Shown here: in pieces, positions 6,574-14,755 of the stretch
How the letters are laid out: each line of letters opens with the position of its first letter
How positions within the stretch are numbered: the first letter of the stretch is position 1
From: Massilia sp. PDC64
GTDB lineage: Bacteria; Pseudomonadota; Gammaproteobacteria; Burkholderiales; Burkholderiaceae_D
Direction: 5' to 3'
Assembly (NCBI RefSeq): GCF_900101265.1
Contig: NZ_FMZS01000006.1
Coordinates: 62,001-126,000 of the forward strand
DNA length: 64,000 nucleotides
Notes under the pieces: generated by a model
Databases searched by the model: none
What the model was told of the DNA's origin: nothing
The model's input: only the letters and a program-made list of their open reading frames with translations
Program-made: the position numbers and the translations under genes

Positions 6574-9513
6574 ATGGTCGTGGCATCGCGCGCCGGCATC
6601 ATGTTGGCTGCACTGTTGTCCGCCGGGCTGCACGGGGCAGCCCACGCGGATGTGTACGACGATCTGCGCGCGAAGTGGCTCGCGCGTCCCGCGAGCGCGC
6701 CGCCGCTGGCGCCCGACGACCCCGACGTGGCCATGCAGCAGGCCGCGACGGCGGCCGCGCCGAACTATTACGCCACGCTGGACCAGTCGGCGGGGCGCAC
6801 GTCGCTGTGGCCCGACCTGCCGCTCGGCAGCGTGTCGGCCAACCTGACGACGTCCGTGTCGCGCCTGGCCGCGATGATGAAGTCGTACAACGATCCGGCC
6901 TCGCCGAACTACCAGGTCGCCGCCGTGCGCCAGGCCGCGCTCGCCGCGCTCGACTGGCTCGTCGCCAACGCCTACACGGCGACAGGCACGGGCTACGACA
7001 ACTGGTACGACTGGCAGATCGGCACGCCGCAGGCGCTGAACAACCTCATGATGAGCTGGTACGCGGACCTGACGCCGGCGCAGGTCGCGAACGTGTGCGC
7101 GGCGATCGACCACTACATGCCCGACCCGACGGTGCGTGCCGGGATGGATGGCTCGATCGCCGCGAACGCGCTGGTGGAGACGGGCGCCAACCGGCTCGAC
7201 AAGGCCCTCGTCGCCGTCCTGCGCGGCATCCTCGGTAAGGACGGCGCCAAGATCGGCGCCGGCCGCGACGCGATCTCCGCCGCCTTGCCTTACGTGACGA
7301 CGGGCGACGGCAACTACGTCGACGGCACGTTCATCCAGCACACCTACGTGCCGTATGTCGGCGGCTACGGCACCGTGCTCCTCAACGACATCAACAAACT
7401 GTATTACATCCTCGACGGTTCGAACTGGCCGATCAGCGGCGACCCCAATTACGGCAAGCCGTTCGAGTGGGCGATGAATGCCTACCGGCCCTTCATCGTC
7501 GACGGCGCGATGATGGACAACCAGCGCGGCCGCGGCATCGCGCGCCAGTACACGCAGGACCACGTCGTCGGCCGCAATACCGTCTTCTCGCTGGCGGAGC
7601 TGGCCCAGGTGCTGCCGGCCGACCAGGCGCTGCAACTGAAGGGCCTGATCAAAGGCTGGGTGCAGCGCGACACGACGTTCGGCAGCAGCTACTTCACGCC
7701 CGTGCCGGCCAGTCCGACGACGATGCAGACGATCTCCACCTACGACATCGCCCTCGTCAAGGCCATCCTCGCCGACACGAGCATTCCGGCGACGCCGGAA
7801 GCGGTCGAGGCGCGCGTGTTCCCGGCCGGCGACCGCGCCGTGCTGCGCGGCGCCGGCTTCGCGTACGCGCTGTCGCTGTTCTCGCCGCGCATCAGCGCGT
7901 TCGAATACGGCAACGGCGAAAACCTGCGCGGCTGGTGGACGGGCGTGGGCATGACGACGCTCCACAATGCGGATCTCGGGCAATACGGCAACGACTACTG
8001 GGCGACCGTCGACCCGCTGCGCCTGGCCGGGACGACGACGGACCGCAGCGGCAGCGGCACGCCCGTCGCGTGGAAGAAGTACGCCAACACGAAGAACGTC
8101 GTGGGCGGGGCGGTACTTAACCAGCAGTTCGCCACGGTGGCAATGGAGTTCGCGCTGAGCGGCGTCACCGGTACGAGCCTGACGGGCAAGAAGGCCTGGT
8201 TCCTGTTCGGCGACCGCATCGTGGCCGTCGGCGCGGGCATCGGCAGCACCAATGGCGTGGAGATCGAAACGATCGTCGACAACCGCATGCTGAACGGGGA
8301 CGGCGACAACGCGCTGACGGTCGACGATGCGGCGAAACCCACGACGCCGGGATGGAGCGAGGCGATGGCGTCCACCCGCTGGGCGCACCTGGCCGGCAAC
8401 GTGGCGGCAGGCTCGGACATCGGCTACGTGTTCCCGGACCAGCCGACCGTGAAGGCCTTGCGCGAGACGCGCACGGGCGCGTGGCGCGACGTGAACACGG
8501 GCGGCAGCACGGCGGCCGTCAACCGGTCCTACCTGACCCTGGCCCTGAGCCACGGCAGCAATCCGGCGGCGGGGAGCTACACGTACATCGTGCTGCCGAA
8601 CCGCAGCGCCGCGGAGACGGCGGCGTTCGCGGCCGCCAATCCCGTCGCCGTCATCGAACGCTCGACGACGGCGACGGCCGTGCGCGACGGCGCGCAGGGC
8701 CTGACGGGCATCGTGTTCTGGACCGATGCAGCCAAAACCGTCAGTGTCGCCGGCCAGCCCTATCTCACCAGCGACAAAAAGGCCGTCGTCACGATCCGGC
8801 AGGCGGGCACGGACGTGCAACTGGCCGTCGCCGATCCCACGCAGACGAACACCGGCACCATCAACCTGGAACTGTACAAAAGCGCGACGGCCGTCATCGG
8901 CTGCGACCCCGGCGTCACCGTGACGCAGCAGGCGCCCACGATCAAACTGGCGGTCGCGGTCAACGGGGCTGCGGGCAAATCGTTCGCGTGCCATTTCACC
9001 GCCAGCGATGTGATGACCCTGTACCCGGCCGCCGACGCGTTCGTCCGCGACGGTACCTACGCGACGACGAACTACGGCACGACGACCTATGTCACGATCA
9101 AGAACGACGCGGTCGGCTACCAGCGCAAGGGTCTGCTGAAGTTCGACCTGGCCGGTGTGCCCGGGACGATCGACAGCGCGACCCTGAAGCTGACGGCCAC
9201 CGCGGTCGGCATGAGCGGCATCACGCACAACCTGTACCGGGCGGCGACCGACGGCTGGACCGAGACGGGCGTGACGTGGAACACGCGGCCCGCGAATGGC
9301 GGCCTGCTCGCCAGCTATGCCGTGCCCGCGCTGAACGCCGCGGTGCAGGTGGACGTGACGTCCGCCGCGGCGAGTGCCGTGACGGGGACGAAGCTGCTGT
9401 CGCTCGGTGTCGAGGCGGCCGCGAACTACGGCAGCAACGGGTCCGTCGACTATGCCTCGAAAGAGCATGCGAACGCGGGCTACCGTCCGGCCCTCGTCGT
9501 GACATACCATTGA
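6574..9513 (+). CDS. Secreted polysaccharide lyase family 8 with C-terminal DNRLRE/CBM96-like domain
   Basis: A 979-residue lyase with a signal peptide (residues 1-25, ending AAHA). PL8 enzymes cut hyaluronan, chondroitin, xanthan or related uronate polymers by beta-elimination, leaving an unsaturated uronate. The (alpha/alpha) toroid carries the aromatic patch NWYDWQIG (143-150) and the catalytic set Asn206 (TGANR), His256 (FIQHTY) and Tyr265 (GGYG), with the same 50 and 9 residue spacing as known PL8 lyases; the later FEYGNGEN block is also typical. Residues from about 815 on form a beta-rich DNRLRE module, a type known to bind alginate-like uronates, which the second PL8 lacks. The ATG 6574 follows GGAGGAG and gives the signal peptide; the earlier in-frame start at 6418 runs through operators. 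Exact substrate unknown. Confidence 0.9.
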   Translation: MVVASRAGIMLAALLSAGLHGAAHADVYDDLRAKWLARPASAPPLAPDDPDVAMQQAATAAAPNYYATLDQSAGRTSLWPDLPLGSVSANLTTSVSRLAAMMKSYNDPASPNYQVAAVRQAALAALDWLVANAYTATGTGYDNWYDWQIGTPQALNNLMMSWYADLTPAQVANVCAAIDHYMPDPTVRAGMDGSIAANALVETGANRLDKALVAVLRGILGKDGAKIGAGRDAISAALPYVTTGDGNYVDGTFIQHTYVPYVGGYGTVLLNDINKLYYILDGSNWPISGDPNYGKPFEWAMNAYRPFIVDGAMMDNQRGRGIARQYTQDHVVGRNTVFSLAELAQVLPADQALQLKGLIKGWVQRDTTFGSSYFTPVPASPTTMQTISTYDIALVKAILADTSIPATPEAVEARVFPAGDRAVLRGAGFAYALSLFSPRISAFEYGNGENLRGWWTGVGMTTLHNADLGQYGNDYWATVDPLRLAGTTTDRSGSGTPVAWKKYANTKNVVGGAVLNQQFATVAMEFALSGVTGTSLTGKKAWFLFGDRIVAVGAGIGSTNGVEIETIVDNRMLNGDGDNALTVDDAAKPTTPGWSEAMASTRWAHLAGNVAAGSDIGYVFPDQPTVKALRETRTGAWRDVNTGGSTAAVNRSYLTLALSHGSNPAAGSYTYIVLPNRSAAETAAFAAANPVAVIERSTTATAVRDGAQGLTGIVFWTDAAKTVSVAGQPYLTSDKKAVVTIRQAGTDVQLAVADPTQTNTGTINLELYKSATAVIGCDPGVTVTQQAPTIKLAVAVNGAAGKSFACHFTASDVMTLYPAADAFVRDGTYATTNYGTTTYVTIKNDAVGYQRKGLLKFDLAGVPGTIDSATLKLTATAVGMSGITHNLYRAATDGWTETGVTWNTRPANGGLLASYAVPALNAAVQVDVTSAAASAVTGTKLLSLGVEAAANYGSNGSVDYASKEHANAGYRPALVVTYH

Positions 9514-9524
9514 TTTCTGCTTTG

Positions 9525-9560
9525 TCCCGCCCGGCCGGGGAGGCGGGCGGGATTTTTTTT
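9525..9560 (+). terminator. Terminator after the first PL8 gene
   Basis: TCCCGCCCG (9525-9533) pairs with CGGGCGGGA (9544-9552), followed by eight T residues. It overlaps or abuts the possible upstream starts of the next gene, which supports the later TTG start there. Confidence 0.9.
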
Positions 9561-9582
9561 GATGAGCGATTGGAGTGTTGAG

Positions 9583-11301
9583 TTGATCCGTTCGAGCGTA
9601 TTTCTGCTGTCCCTGGCGGCCACCGCGTCCGCCACCGCCGCGTCTCCGACACCCGCCGGCGCGGCGATCGTGTACGTCGATTGCGGGGCGGGCGCACAGG
9701 CGCGTCCCGGCACCGTGACGAGCCTGGACGCGCTGAACGCGCTGTCGTTCGCTCCCGGCACCCGCATCCTGTTCCGGCGCGGCGCCACGTGCCACGGCAG
9801 TTTCGCGCCGCGTCCCGGCAATTCCGGCAAGCCCGGTGCGCCGATCGTCGTCGCGGCATATGGCGACAGGGCGGCCGGGCGGCCCGTCATCGCGGCCGGC
9901 TGCCGCGATGCGCAGCCCGATGCGGACCGCGCGCTCACGGAAGGCGCGCGCACGGCGCAGGGCATCAGTCCGTACCGTTCGCTGTGCCGCGCCGACGACG
10001 GCACCGTGCGCCGCGCGGCCATCCATTTGTACAACGTCGAGCACTGGGAGATCGAGGGGCTCGAACTGACCAACGACGGCCTGCGCGACGGTCCGCGCAC
10101 CGGCCTGCTCGTGCAGCTGGAAGACTTCGGCACCGGCAGCCACTACCGCGTGCGCGACGTCTACGTGCACCACGTGCGCGGCTACCTGAAGGACGCGCCG
10201 GACAGCCCGCACGTCTACAAGGAGACGGGCGGCATCGTGTTCAACGTCACCCGTCACGGCGAGCGGCCGGGCCACAAGCAGCAAAGGACCCGCTTCGACG
10301 ACGTCGTGGTGGAGAACAGCGAGATCTATCACGTCGACGCGATCGGCCTGTCGAACCGCTCCGCGTGGATGTGCCGCGCGGGCGGCGCGCCGTGCGGCGA
10401 CTACCCGCCATACAAGGGCAACAAGGCGCTGCCGACGACGGATGCGGCGGATGAATTCACGCCGTCGACCGGCATCGTGTTCCGCAACAACCGCATCCAC
10501 GACATCGGCGGCGACGGCATCGTCGTGCGCACGGCCACCCGGCCGCGCATCGAGGCGAACCTGCTGTACGACATCTGGATGCGCACGCCCGGAAACAGCG
10601 CGGGCGCCTGGGCGATCAACACGGACGGCGCGCTGTTCCGGTACAACGAGGTGCACCACGTGCGCTGGCAGGGCATCGATCCGGGCGACGGTATGGCGTT
10701 CGACGCGGACCTCGGCACGCGCGACACGCGCATCGTCGCCAACTACAGCCACGACAACGCGGGCGGCTTCGTGCTGTTCTGCGGCTGCGGCAACGACGGC
10801 ATCGGCCATCCGGCCCAGGCGTCCGGCACCCTCGTGGAAGACAACCTGAGCGTCGACGACGGCCGCCGTATCGTCATGTTCGCCGGCTCGGCCAGCGCGC
10901 TCGTGCGTCGCAACCTCGTGATCGCCACGCGGCCGGAGGTCGTCGCGCCGGCCGCGGAGAATTCGGGACTCGGCAGCCGCAACGCGGCCGACATCCGCGA
11001 CAACGTGTTCGTCCACGCGGCGGGCAAGGGGGCGCTGTTCCGGGCCGTCAAGCCGGAAGTCCGCCACGAGGACATCCGCTGGAGCGGCAACCGCTTTTAC
11101 GGCTACGACGCGACGGGCGACTTCGTCGGCGCCCAGTTCTTCGCGGGCGATGCGCCGAACCGGCGCCTGCCCGCGTCCGAGGCCGATCCGCAGGCGCTGA
11201 TGCGGGCATGGTTCGCGGCCACGGATTTCAAGGCGCACGCCTACGCCGCCGGCATCGACGGCGTCCAGCAGCCCGCGAGCCGGGCAAGCGCTTCGAAATA
11301 A
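9583..11301 (+). CDS. Secreted right-handed beta-helix protein (possible polysaccharide-active enzyme)
   Basis: A 572-residue secreted protein with repeated short beta-strand units (for example IVFRNNRIHDIGGDGIVVRT, RIEANLLYDI, TLVEDNLSVDDGR) typical of parallel beta-helix proteins such as pectate and chondroitin/alginate lyases; six or more Cys pairs may form disulfides. No specific lyase family is recognised, so the reaction is unknown. Start: TTG 9583 is preceded by GGAG (9572-9575, 7-base spacer) and gives a clean signal peptide MIRSSVFLLSLAATASATA; ATG 9562 lies at the edge of the upstream terminator and has no Shine-Dalgarno sequence. Its 3' end overlaps the end of the convergent GH88 gene by 61 bases. 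Context implies a role in the same polymer breakdown. Confidence 0.75.
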   Translation: MIRSSVFLLSLAATASATAASPTPAGAAIVYVDCGAGAQARPGTVTSLDALNALSFAPGTRILFRRGATCHGSFAPRPGNSGKPGAPIVVAAYGDRAAGRPVIAAGCRDAQPDADRALTEGARTAQGISPYRSLCRADDGTVRRAAIHLYNVEHWEIEGLELTNDGLRDGPRTGLLVQLEDFGTGSHYRVRDVYVHHVRGYLKDAPDSPHVYKETGGIVFNVTRHGERPGHKQQRTRFDDVVVENSEIYHVDAIGLSNRSAWMCRAGGAPCGDYPPYKGNKALPTTDAADEFTPSTGIVFRNNRIHDIGGDGIVVRTATRPRIEANLLYDIWMRTPGNSAGAWAINTDGALFRYNEVHHVRWQGIDPGDGMAFDADLGTRDTRIVANYSHDNAGGFVLFCGCGNDGIGHPAQASGTLVEDNLSVDDGRRIVMFAGSASALVRRNLVIATRPEVVAPAAENSGLGSRNAADIRDNVFVHAAGKGALFRAVKPEVRHEDIRWSGNRFYGYDATGDFVGAQFFAGDAPNRRLPASEADPQALMRAWFAATDFKAHAYAAGIDGVQQPASRASASK

Positions 11302-12413
11302 TAGTAGTCGCCCCACAGCGTGGCTTCGTCCACGCCGAGGTTCGCGGCGCGGTGGTAGACGCCGTGGAGCAGCACGCCGCCGCAGCCGGGACGCTCTCCC
11401 GCGCACGTCGCATGCAGCGCCAGCAGCAGGGCTAGGGCCTCGTCGCGATAGTAACGGCGCGCCGTGTCGTCGGGCAGCTGGTGCGCGATCTCGAGCAGGC
11501 CGCAGGCGGCGATGGCGCACGCCGAGCTGTCGCGCGGTTCGCCGCTGTCGTGCGCGAGGCTCAGGTCCCACAGTGCGATGCGGTCGTGCGGCAGGCGCGC
11601 GAGGAAATAGTCGGCCATGCGCACGGCGTCGTCCAGCAGGCCGAGGTCGGGCAGGTGGCGGTGGTTCAGCGCGAAGCCGTAGATGCCCCACGCCTGGCCG
11701 CGCGCCCAGCACGAATCGTCGGCGGCGCCCTGGTGGGTCGACGGGCGCAGCGGCGCACCCGTGTCCGGATCGAAGTGATAGGTGTGGTAGGTGGCGCCGT
11801 CCGGCCGCAGCAGGTGGGCGCGCGTCCGTTCGAGGTGGCGCCGGGCGGCATCCGCGAACGCGGCGCGGCCCGTCAGCGCACCCGCCCAGTGCAGCAGCGG
11901 CAGGTTCATGGCGCCGTCGATGATGATGCGGCCGCGCTGCAGCGGATCGTCGAGACTGCCCCAGGACTGGATGATGCCCGCCTGGGGCCGGAAGCGCCCC
12001 AGCAGGCGTTCGGCCGCGTGCAGGGCGGCACCGCGCGCACCCGGCATGGCGTCCAGACGGTCGGCCGCCACGCAGGTCAGCTGGTACAGGAACCCGAGGT
12101 CGTGGTGCTCGAGGTCCACGCCCGCGTTCATGCGGTGGATGAAGCTGGCCGTTTGCCGCACGGCCGCGAGGCGCAGGGCCTGGCGGCCCGTCAGCGCATG
12201 GGCGAGCCACAGCTGTCCGGTCCAGAAGCCGGTGGTCCAGCCGATGTTGGCGCCCGGCGCGGCCGGGTCGAGCCGGCGCGGTCCGTAGAACTGGGCGTCG
12301 CTGGTGTCGCCGGGGAAGGTGTCCGGGCCGAGTTCGGCCAGCGTACCTTCGATCTGGCGCAGGGCCAGGTGCAGGGCGCTGCGCAGGGGCAGGACGGCAT
12401 CGGGGGCATTCAT
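11241..12413 (-). CDS. GH88 unsaturated glucuronyl hydrolase
   Basis: A 390-residue cytoplasmic or periplasmic enzyme that removes the 4,5-unsaturated uronate from lyase products, starting by hydration of the double bond. It has the catalytic Asp105 (DLGFLYQL) and Asp166 (IIDGAMNLP), spaced 61 residues apart as in characterised UGL enzymes, plus NIGWTTGFWTGQLWLA and the WARGQAWGIYG helix. No signal peptide is seen. ATG 12413 gives the family-typical N-terminus; ATG 12452 would put the start codon inside operator 3. It is transcribed divergently from GH105 and convergently with the beta-helix gene, whose end it overlaps. Confidence 0.9.
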   Translation of the reverse strand: MNAPDAVLPLRSALHLALRQIEGTLAELGPDTFPGDTSDAQFYGPRRLDPAAPGANIGWTTGFWTGQLWLAHALTGRQALRLAAVRQTASFIHRMNAGVDLEHHDLGFLYQLTCVAADRLDAMPGARGAALHAAERLLGRFRPQAGIIQSWGSLDDPLQRGRIIIDGAMNLPLLHWAGALTGRAAFADAARRHLERTRAHLLRPDGATYHTYHFDPDTGAPLRPSTHQGAADDSCWARGQAWGIYGFALNHRHLPDLGLLDDAVRMADYFLARLPHDRIALWDLSLAHDSGEPRDSSACAIAACGLLEIAHQLPDDTARRYYRDEALALLLALHATCAGERPGCGGVLLHGVYHRAANLGVDEATLWGDYYYFEALARLAGCWTPSMPAA

Positions 12414-12438
12414 GAGTGGTCGGGGCTGTTCGTGGGTA

Positions 12439-12452
12439 GGTAACGTTATCAT
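12439..12452 (-). promoter_or_regulatory. LacI-type operator 3 (GH88 side of the divergent promoter)
   Basis: On the minus strand this reads ATGATAACGTTACC, sharing TGATAACGTTA with the perfect site at 18347. It is 26 bases before the GH88 start codon, so repression of GH88 is likely. Confidence 0.65.
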
Positions 12453-12533
12453 ATGAATGCTTCGAATTCAATTCCGATCCGGTCAAAAGACACATTTCAG
12501 CCCACTAAATTCTCGCAATTTGAAAAAATATCT

Positions 12534-12547
12534 GGTAGCGTTAACCT
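12534..12547 (+). promoter_or_regulatory. LacI-type operator 4 (GH105 side, weaker match)
   Basis: GGTAGCGTTAACCT: the right half GTTAACC matches operator 1, and the centre has one change (AGCGTT for AACGTT). It lies 28 bases before the GH105 start. The AT-rich 12450-12560 interval between operators 3 and 4 must hold both divergent promoters. Confidence 0.5.
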
Positions 12548-12574
12548 ATCGAATACATAAAAACGGATTTGCCC

Positions 12575-14755
12575 ATGACCACGCGTTCCCCGATTCCGCT
12601 TGCCGCGCTCATCGCCGGCCTGTTCCTGACCGGTGCCGGCAGCCTGCCCGTCGCCCATGCCGCCGAAACCGCGTCGACGACGACCACCGCCACGGCGACC
12701 GCGCCCGCCGCCGTGCTGGCCGTGATGGAACGGGTGGCCGACTGGCAGCTCGCCCATCCCACCGGCTATCCGGCGGACGACTGGACGGAAGGCGTGGGCG
12801 ACGCCGGTTTCATGGCGCTGGCCGGCATTTCGGGGAATGCGAAGTACCGCGACGCGATGGTGGCGATGGGCACGCAGAACCAGTGGAAGCTCGGGCCCAG
12901 CCTGTACCACGCGGACGACCAGGCCGTGGGGCAGACGTATGCGGAGCTGTACCAGATGCTGCGCGAGCCCGCGATGATCGCGCCGATGCGCGCGCAGTTC
13001 GACGGCATCGTCGCACAGCCGCGCGACGGCTCGTTCGACTGGTCGACGCCCGGCGTGCAGACGCGCTGGTCGTGGTGCGATTCCCTGTTCATGGCGCCGC
13101 CCGCATGGGCGCGCCTCACGCACGTGACGGGCGATCCGCGCTACCTGGAATTCGCGATCGCGCGCTGGTGGAAGACTTCGGACTACCTGTACGACAAGAG
13201 TGAGCATCTGTACTACCGCGACAGCCGCTATTTCGGCCAGCGCGAAGCGAACGGCAAAAAAGTGTTCTGGGGGCGCGGCAACGGCTGGGTGATGGGCGGC
13301 CTCGTGCGCATGCTGCAGTACGTGCCGGACAACCACCCGGCGCGCGCTCGCTTCGTCCAGCAATACCGCGAGATGGCGGATCGGGTGCTGGGCCTGCAGC
13401 AGGCCGACGGCTTGTGGCGTTCCAGCCTGCTCGATCCGGCCAGCTATCCGAACCAGGAGACGAGCGGCACCGGCTTGTATACCTATGCGCTGGCCTGGGG
13501 CGTGAACCAGGGCCTGCTGCCGAAGGAACGGTTCGCACCCGCCGTGCGGCGCGCGTGGCAGGCGTTGCGCGCCAACGTGCAGGCCGACGGCAAGCTGATC
13601 CACGTGCAACCGATCGGCCAGGATCCCAAGCACTTCGATCCGCAGTCGACCGAGATCTTCGCCGTCGGCGCCTTCCTGATGGCCGGTGCCGAGATGGTTC
13701 GCATGGGACTGGAAGAAGCGGGCCGGCCGGCCGTGGTCACGGTCGCCAACGACACGGCGCTGTACCGGCTGGAAGAAACGGTCGAGGCGCCGGGGGCCGA
13801 CGTCGTCGTGATGGATGCGCTGACGTCGCGCCTGCTCCCGGTGCAGGCCACGGCCCGCGGCGTGATCTTCCAGACCGATCTCGCGCCCGGCGAGACGCGC
13901 CGCTTCCTGCTGTTCCCGCGCGCCCGCGTGCCCGCGCAGCCGCCCGTGAAGGCGCGCGCCCATGCGCGCTTCGTGCCCGAGCGCATGGACGATTTTGCGT
14001 GGGAAAACGACCGCGTCGCGCACCGCGTCTACGGCCCCGCGATCATGACGGACCCGCGCGAAATGCTCGTGTCGAGCGGCGTCGACGTGTGGTCCAAGCG
14101 CACCCGCGCGCTCGTGCAGGATGCGTGGTACAAGCGCGGCGACTACCACCTCGACAAGGGCGAAGGCCTCGACTACTACCACGTGGGCACGTCGCGCGGC
14201 TGCGGCGGCCTGGGCGTGTTCGACGGCCGCACCTTGTACACGTCGAAGAATTTTTCGAGCTACCGGATCCTGGCCGACGGTCCGCTGCGCACGGAATTCG
14301 AACTGCGCTACGACGCCTGGGACGCGGCGGGACGCAAGGTCGCGGAAGTGCGGCGCATGTCGCTCGACGCCGGCAGTCACTTTACCCGCGTCGAAAGCCG
14401 CTTCACGGCCGCGGGCGGCGCGCCGCTCCCGATCGGCGTCGGCATCGCCCGCCGCGCGGGGCAGGGCCACTACACCGAGGACAAGGCCGGCTGGATGAGC
14501 TACTGGGAACCGGCCATGGGCGAGAACGGCAGCAATGCCTGCGCCATCATCCTGCCCGGCGCCACCGGTTTCGCGGCCGACGCCGGCCACTACCTCGCCA
14601 CCGCCAACGCGACGCCCGGCCAGCCGTTCGTCTACTACCTCGGCGCCGGCTGGAGCAGGAGCGGCGATTTCGCGGACGCCCGCGCCTGGGACGATTACGT
14701 CAGGACCACGGCCGCGCGCATCGCCGCGCCGGTCAAAATCAGCGTCGCGCGGTGA
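12575..14755 (+). CDS. Secreted GH105-type unsaturated uronyl hydrolase fused to DUF4861
   Basis: A 726-residue protein with a signal peptide (MTTRSPIPLAALIAG..., cleavage near AHA at 28-30). Residues about 45-370 form an (alpha/alpha) barrel of the GH88/GH105 class: HADDQAVGQTY (Asp115) and WCDSLFMAPP (Asp169) fit the two catalytic Asp positions of GH105. Residues about 375-726 match DUF4861, a beta-rich domain often linked to such hydrolases. It should remove unsaturated galacturonyl or glucuronyl ends from lyase products, here outside the cytoplasm. ATG 12575 is chosen over TTG 12569; its ribosome-binding site is weak. The stop overlaps the GTG of the second PL8 gene by 4 bases (GTGA), indicating an operon with translational coupling. 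Confidence 0.85.
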   Translation: MTTRSPIPLAALIAGLFLTGAGSLPVAHAAETASTTTTATATAPAAVLAVMERVADWQLAHPTGYPADDWTEGVGDAGFMALAGISGNAKYRDAMVAMGTQNQWKLGPSLYHADDQAVGQTYAELYQMLREPAMIAPMRAQFDGIVAQPRDGSFDWSTPGVQTRWSWCDSLFMAPPAWARLTHVTGDPRYLEFAIARWWKTSDYLYDKSEHLYYRDSRYFGQREANGKKVFWGRGNGWVMGGLVRMLQYVPDNHPARARFVQQYREMADRVLGLQQADGLWRSSLLDPASYPNQETSGTGLYTYALAWGVNQGLLPKERFAPAVRRAWQALRANVQADGKLIHVQPIGQDPKHFDPQSTEIFAVGAFLMAGAEMVRMGLEEAGRPAVVTVANDTALYRLEETVEAPGADVVVMDALTSRLLPVQATARGVIFQTDLAPGETRRFLLFPRARVPAQPPVKARAHARFVPERMDDFAWENDRVAHRVYGPAIMTDPREMLVSSGVDVWSKRTRALVQDAWYKRGDYHLDKGEGLDYYHVGTSRGCGGLGVFDGRTLYTSKNFSSYRILADGPLRTEFELRYDAWDAAGRKVAEVRRMSLDAGSHFTRVESRFTAAGGAPLPIGVGIARRAGQGHYTEDKAGWMSYWEPAMGENGSNACAIILPGATGFAADAGHYLATANATPGQPFVYYLGAGWSRSGDFADARAWDDYVRTTAARIAAPVKISVAR

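Noticed and set aside
6559..12495. A 1978-codon open frame on the minus strand
   Set aside because: It lies antisense to two well-supported secreted-enzyme genes and is open only because of high GC at third positions; the product is Arg/Ala/His-rich with no domain. Only its first part overlaps the real GH88 gene in another frame.
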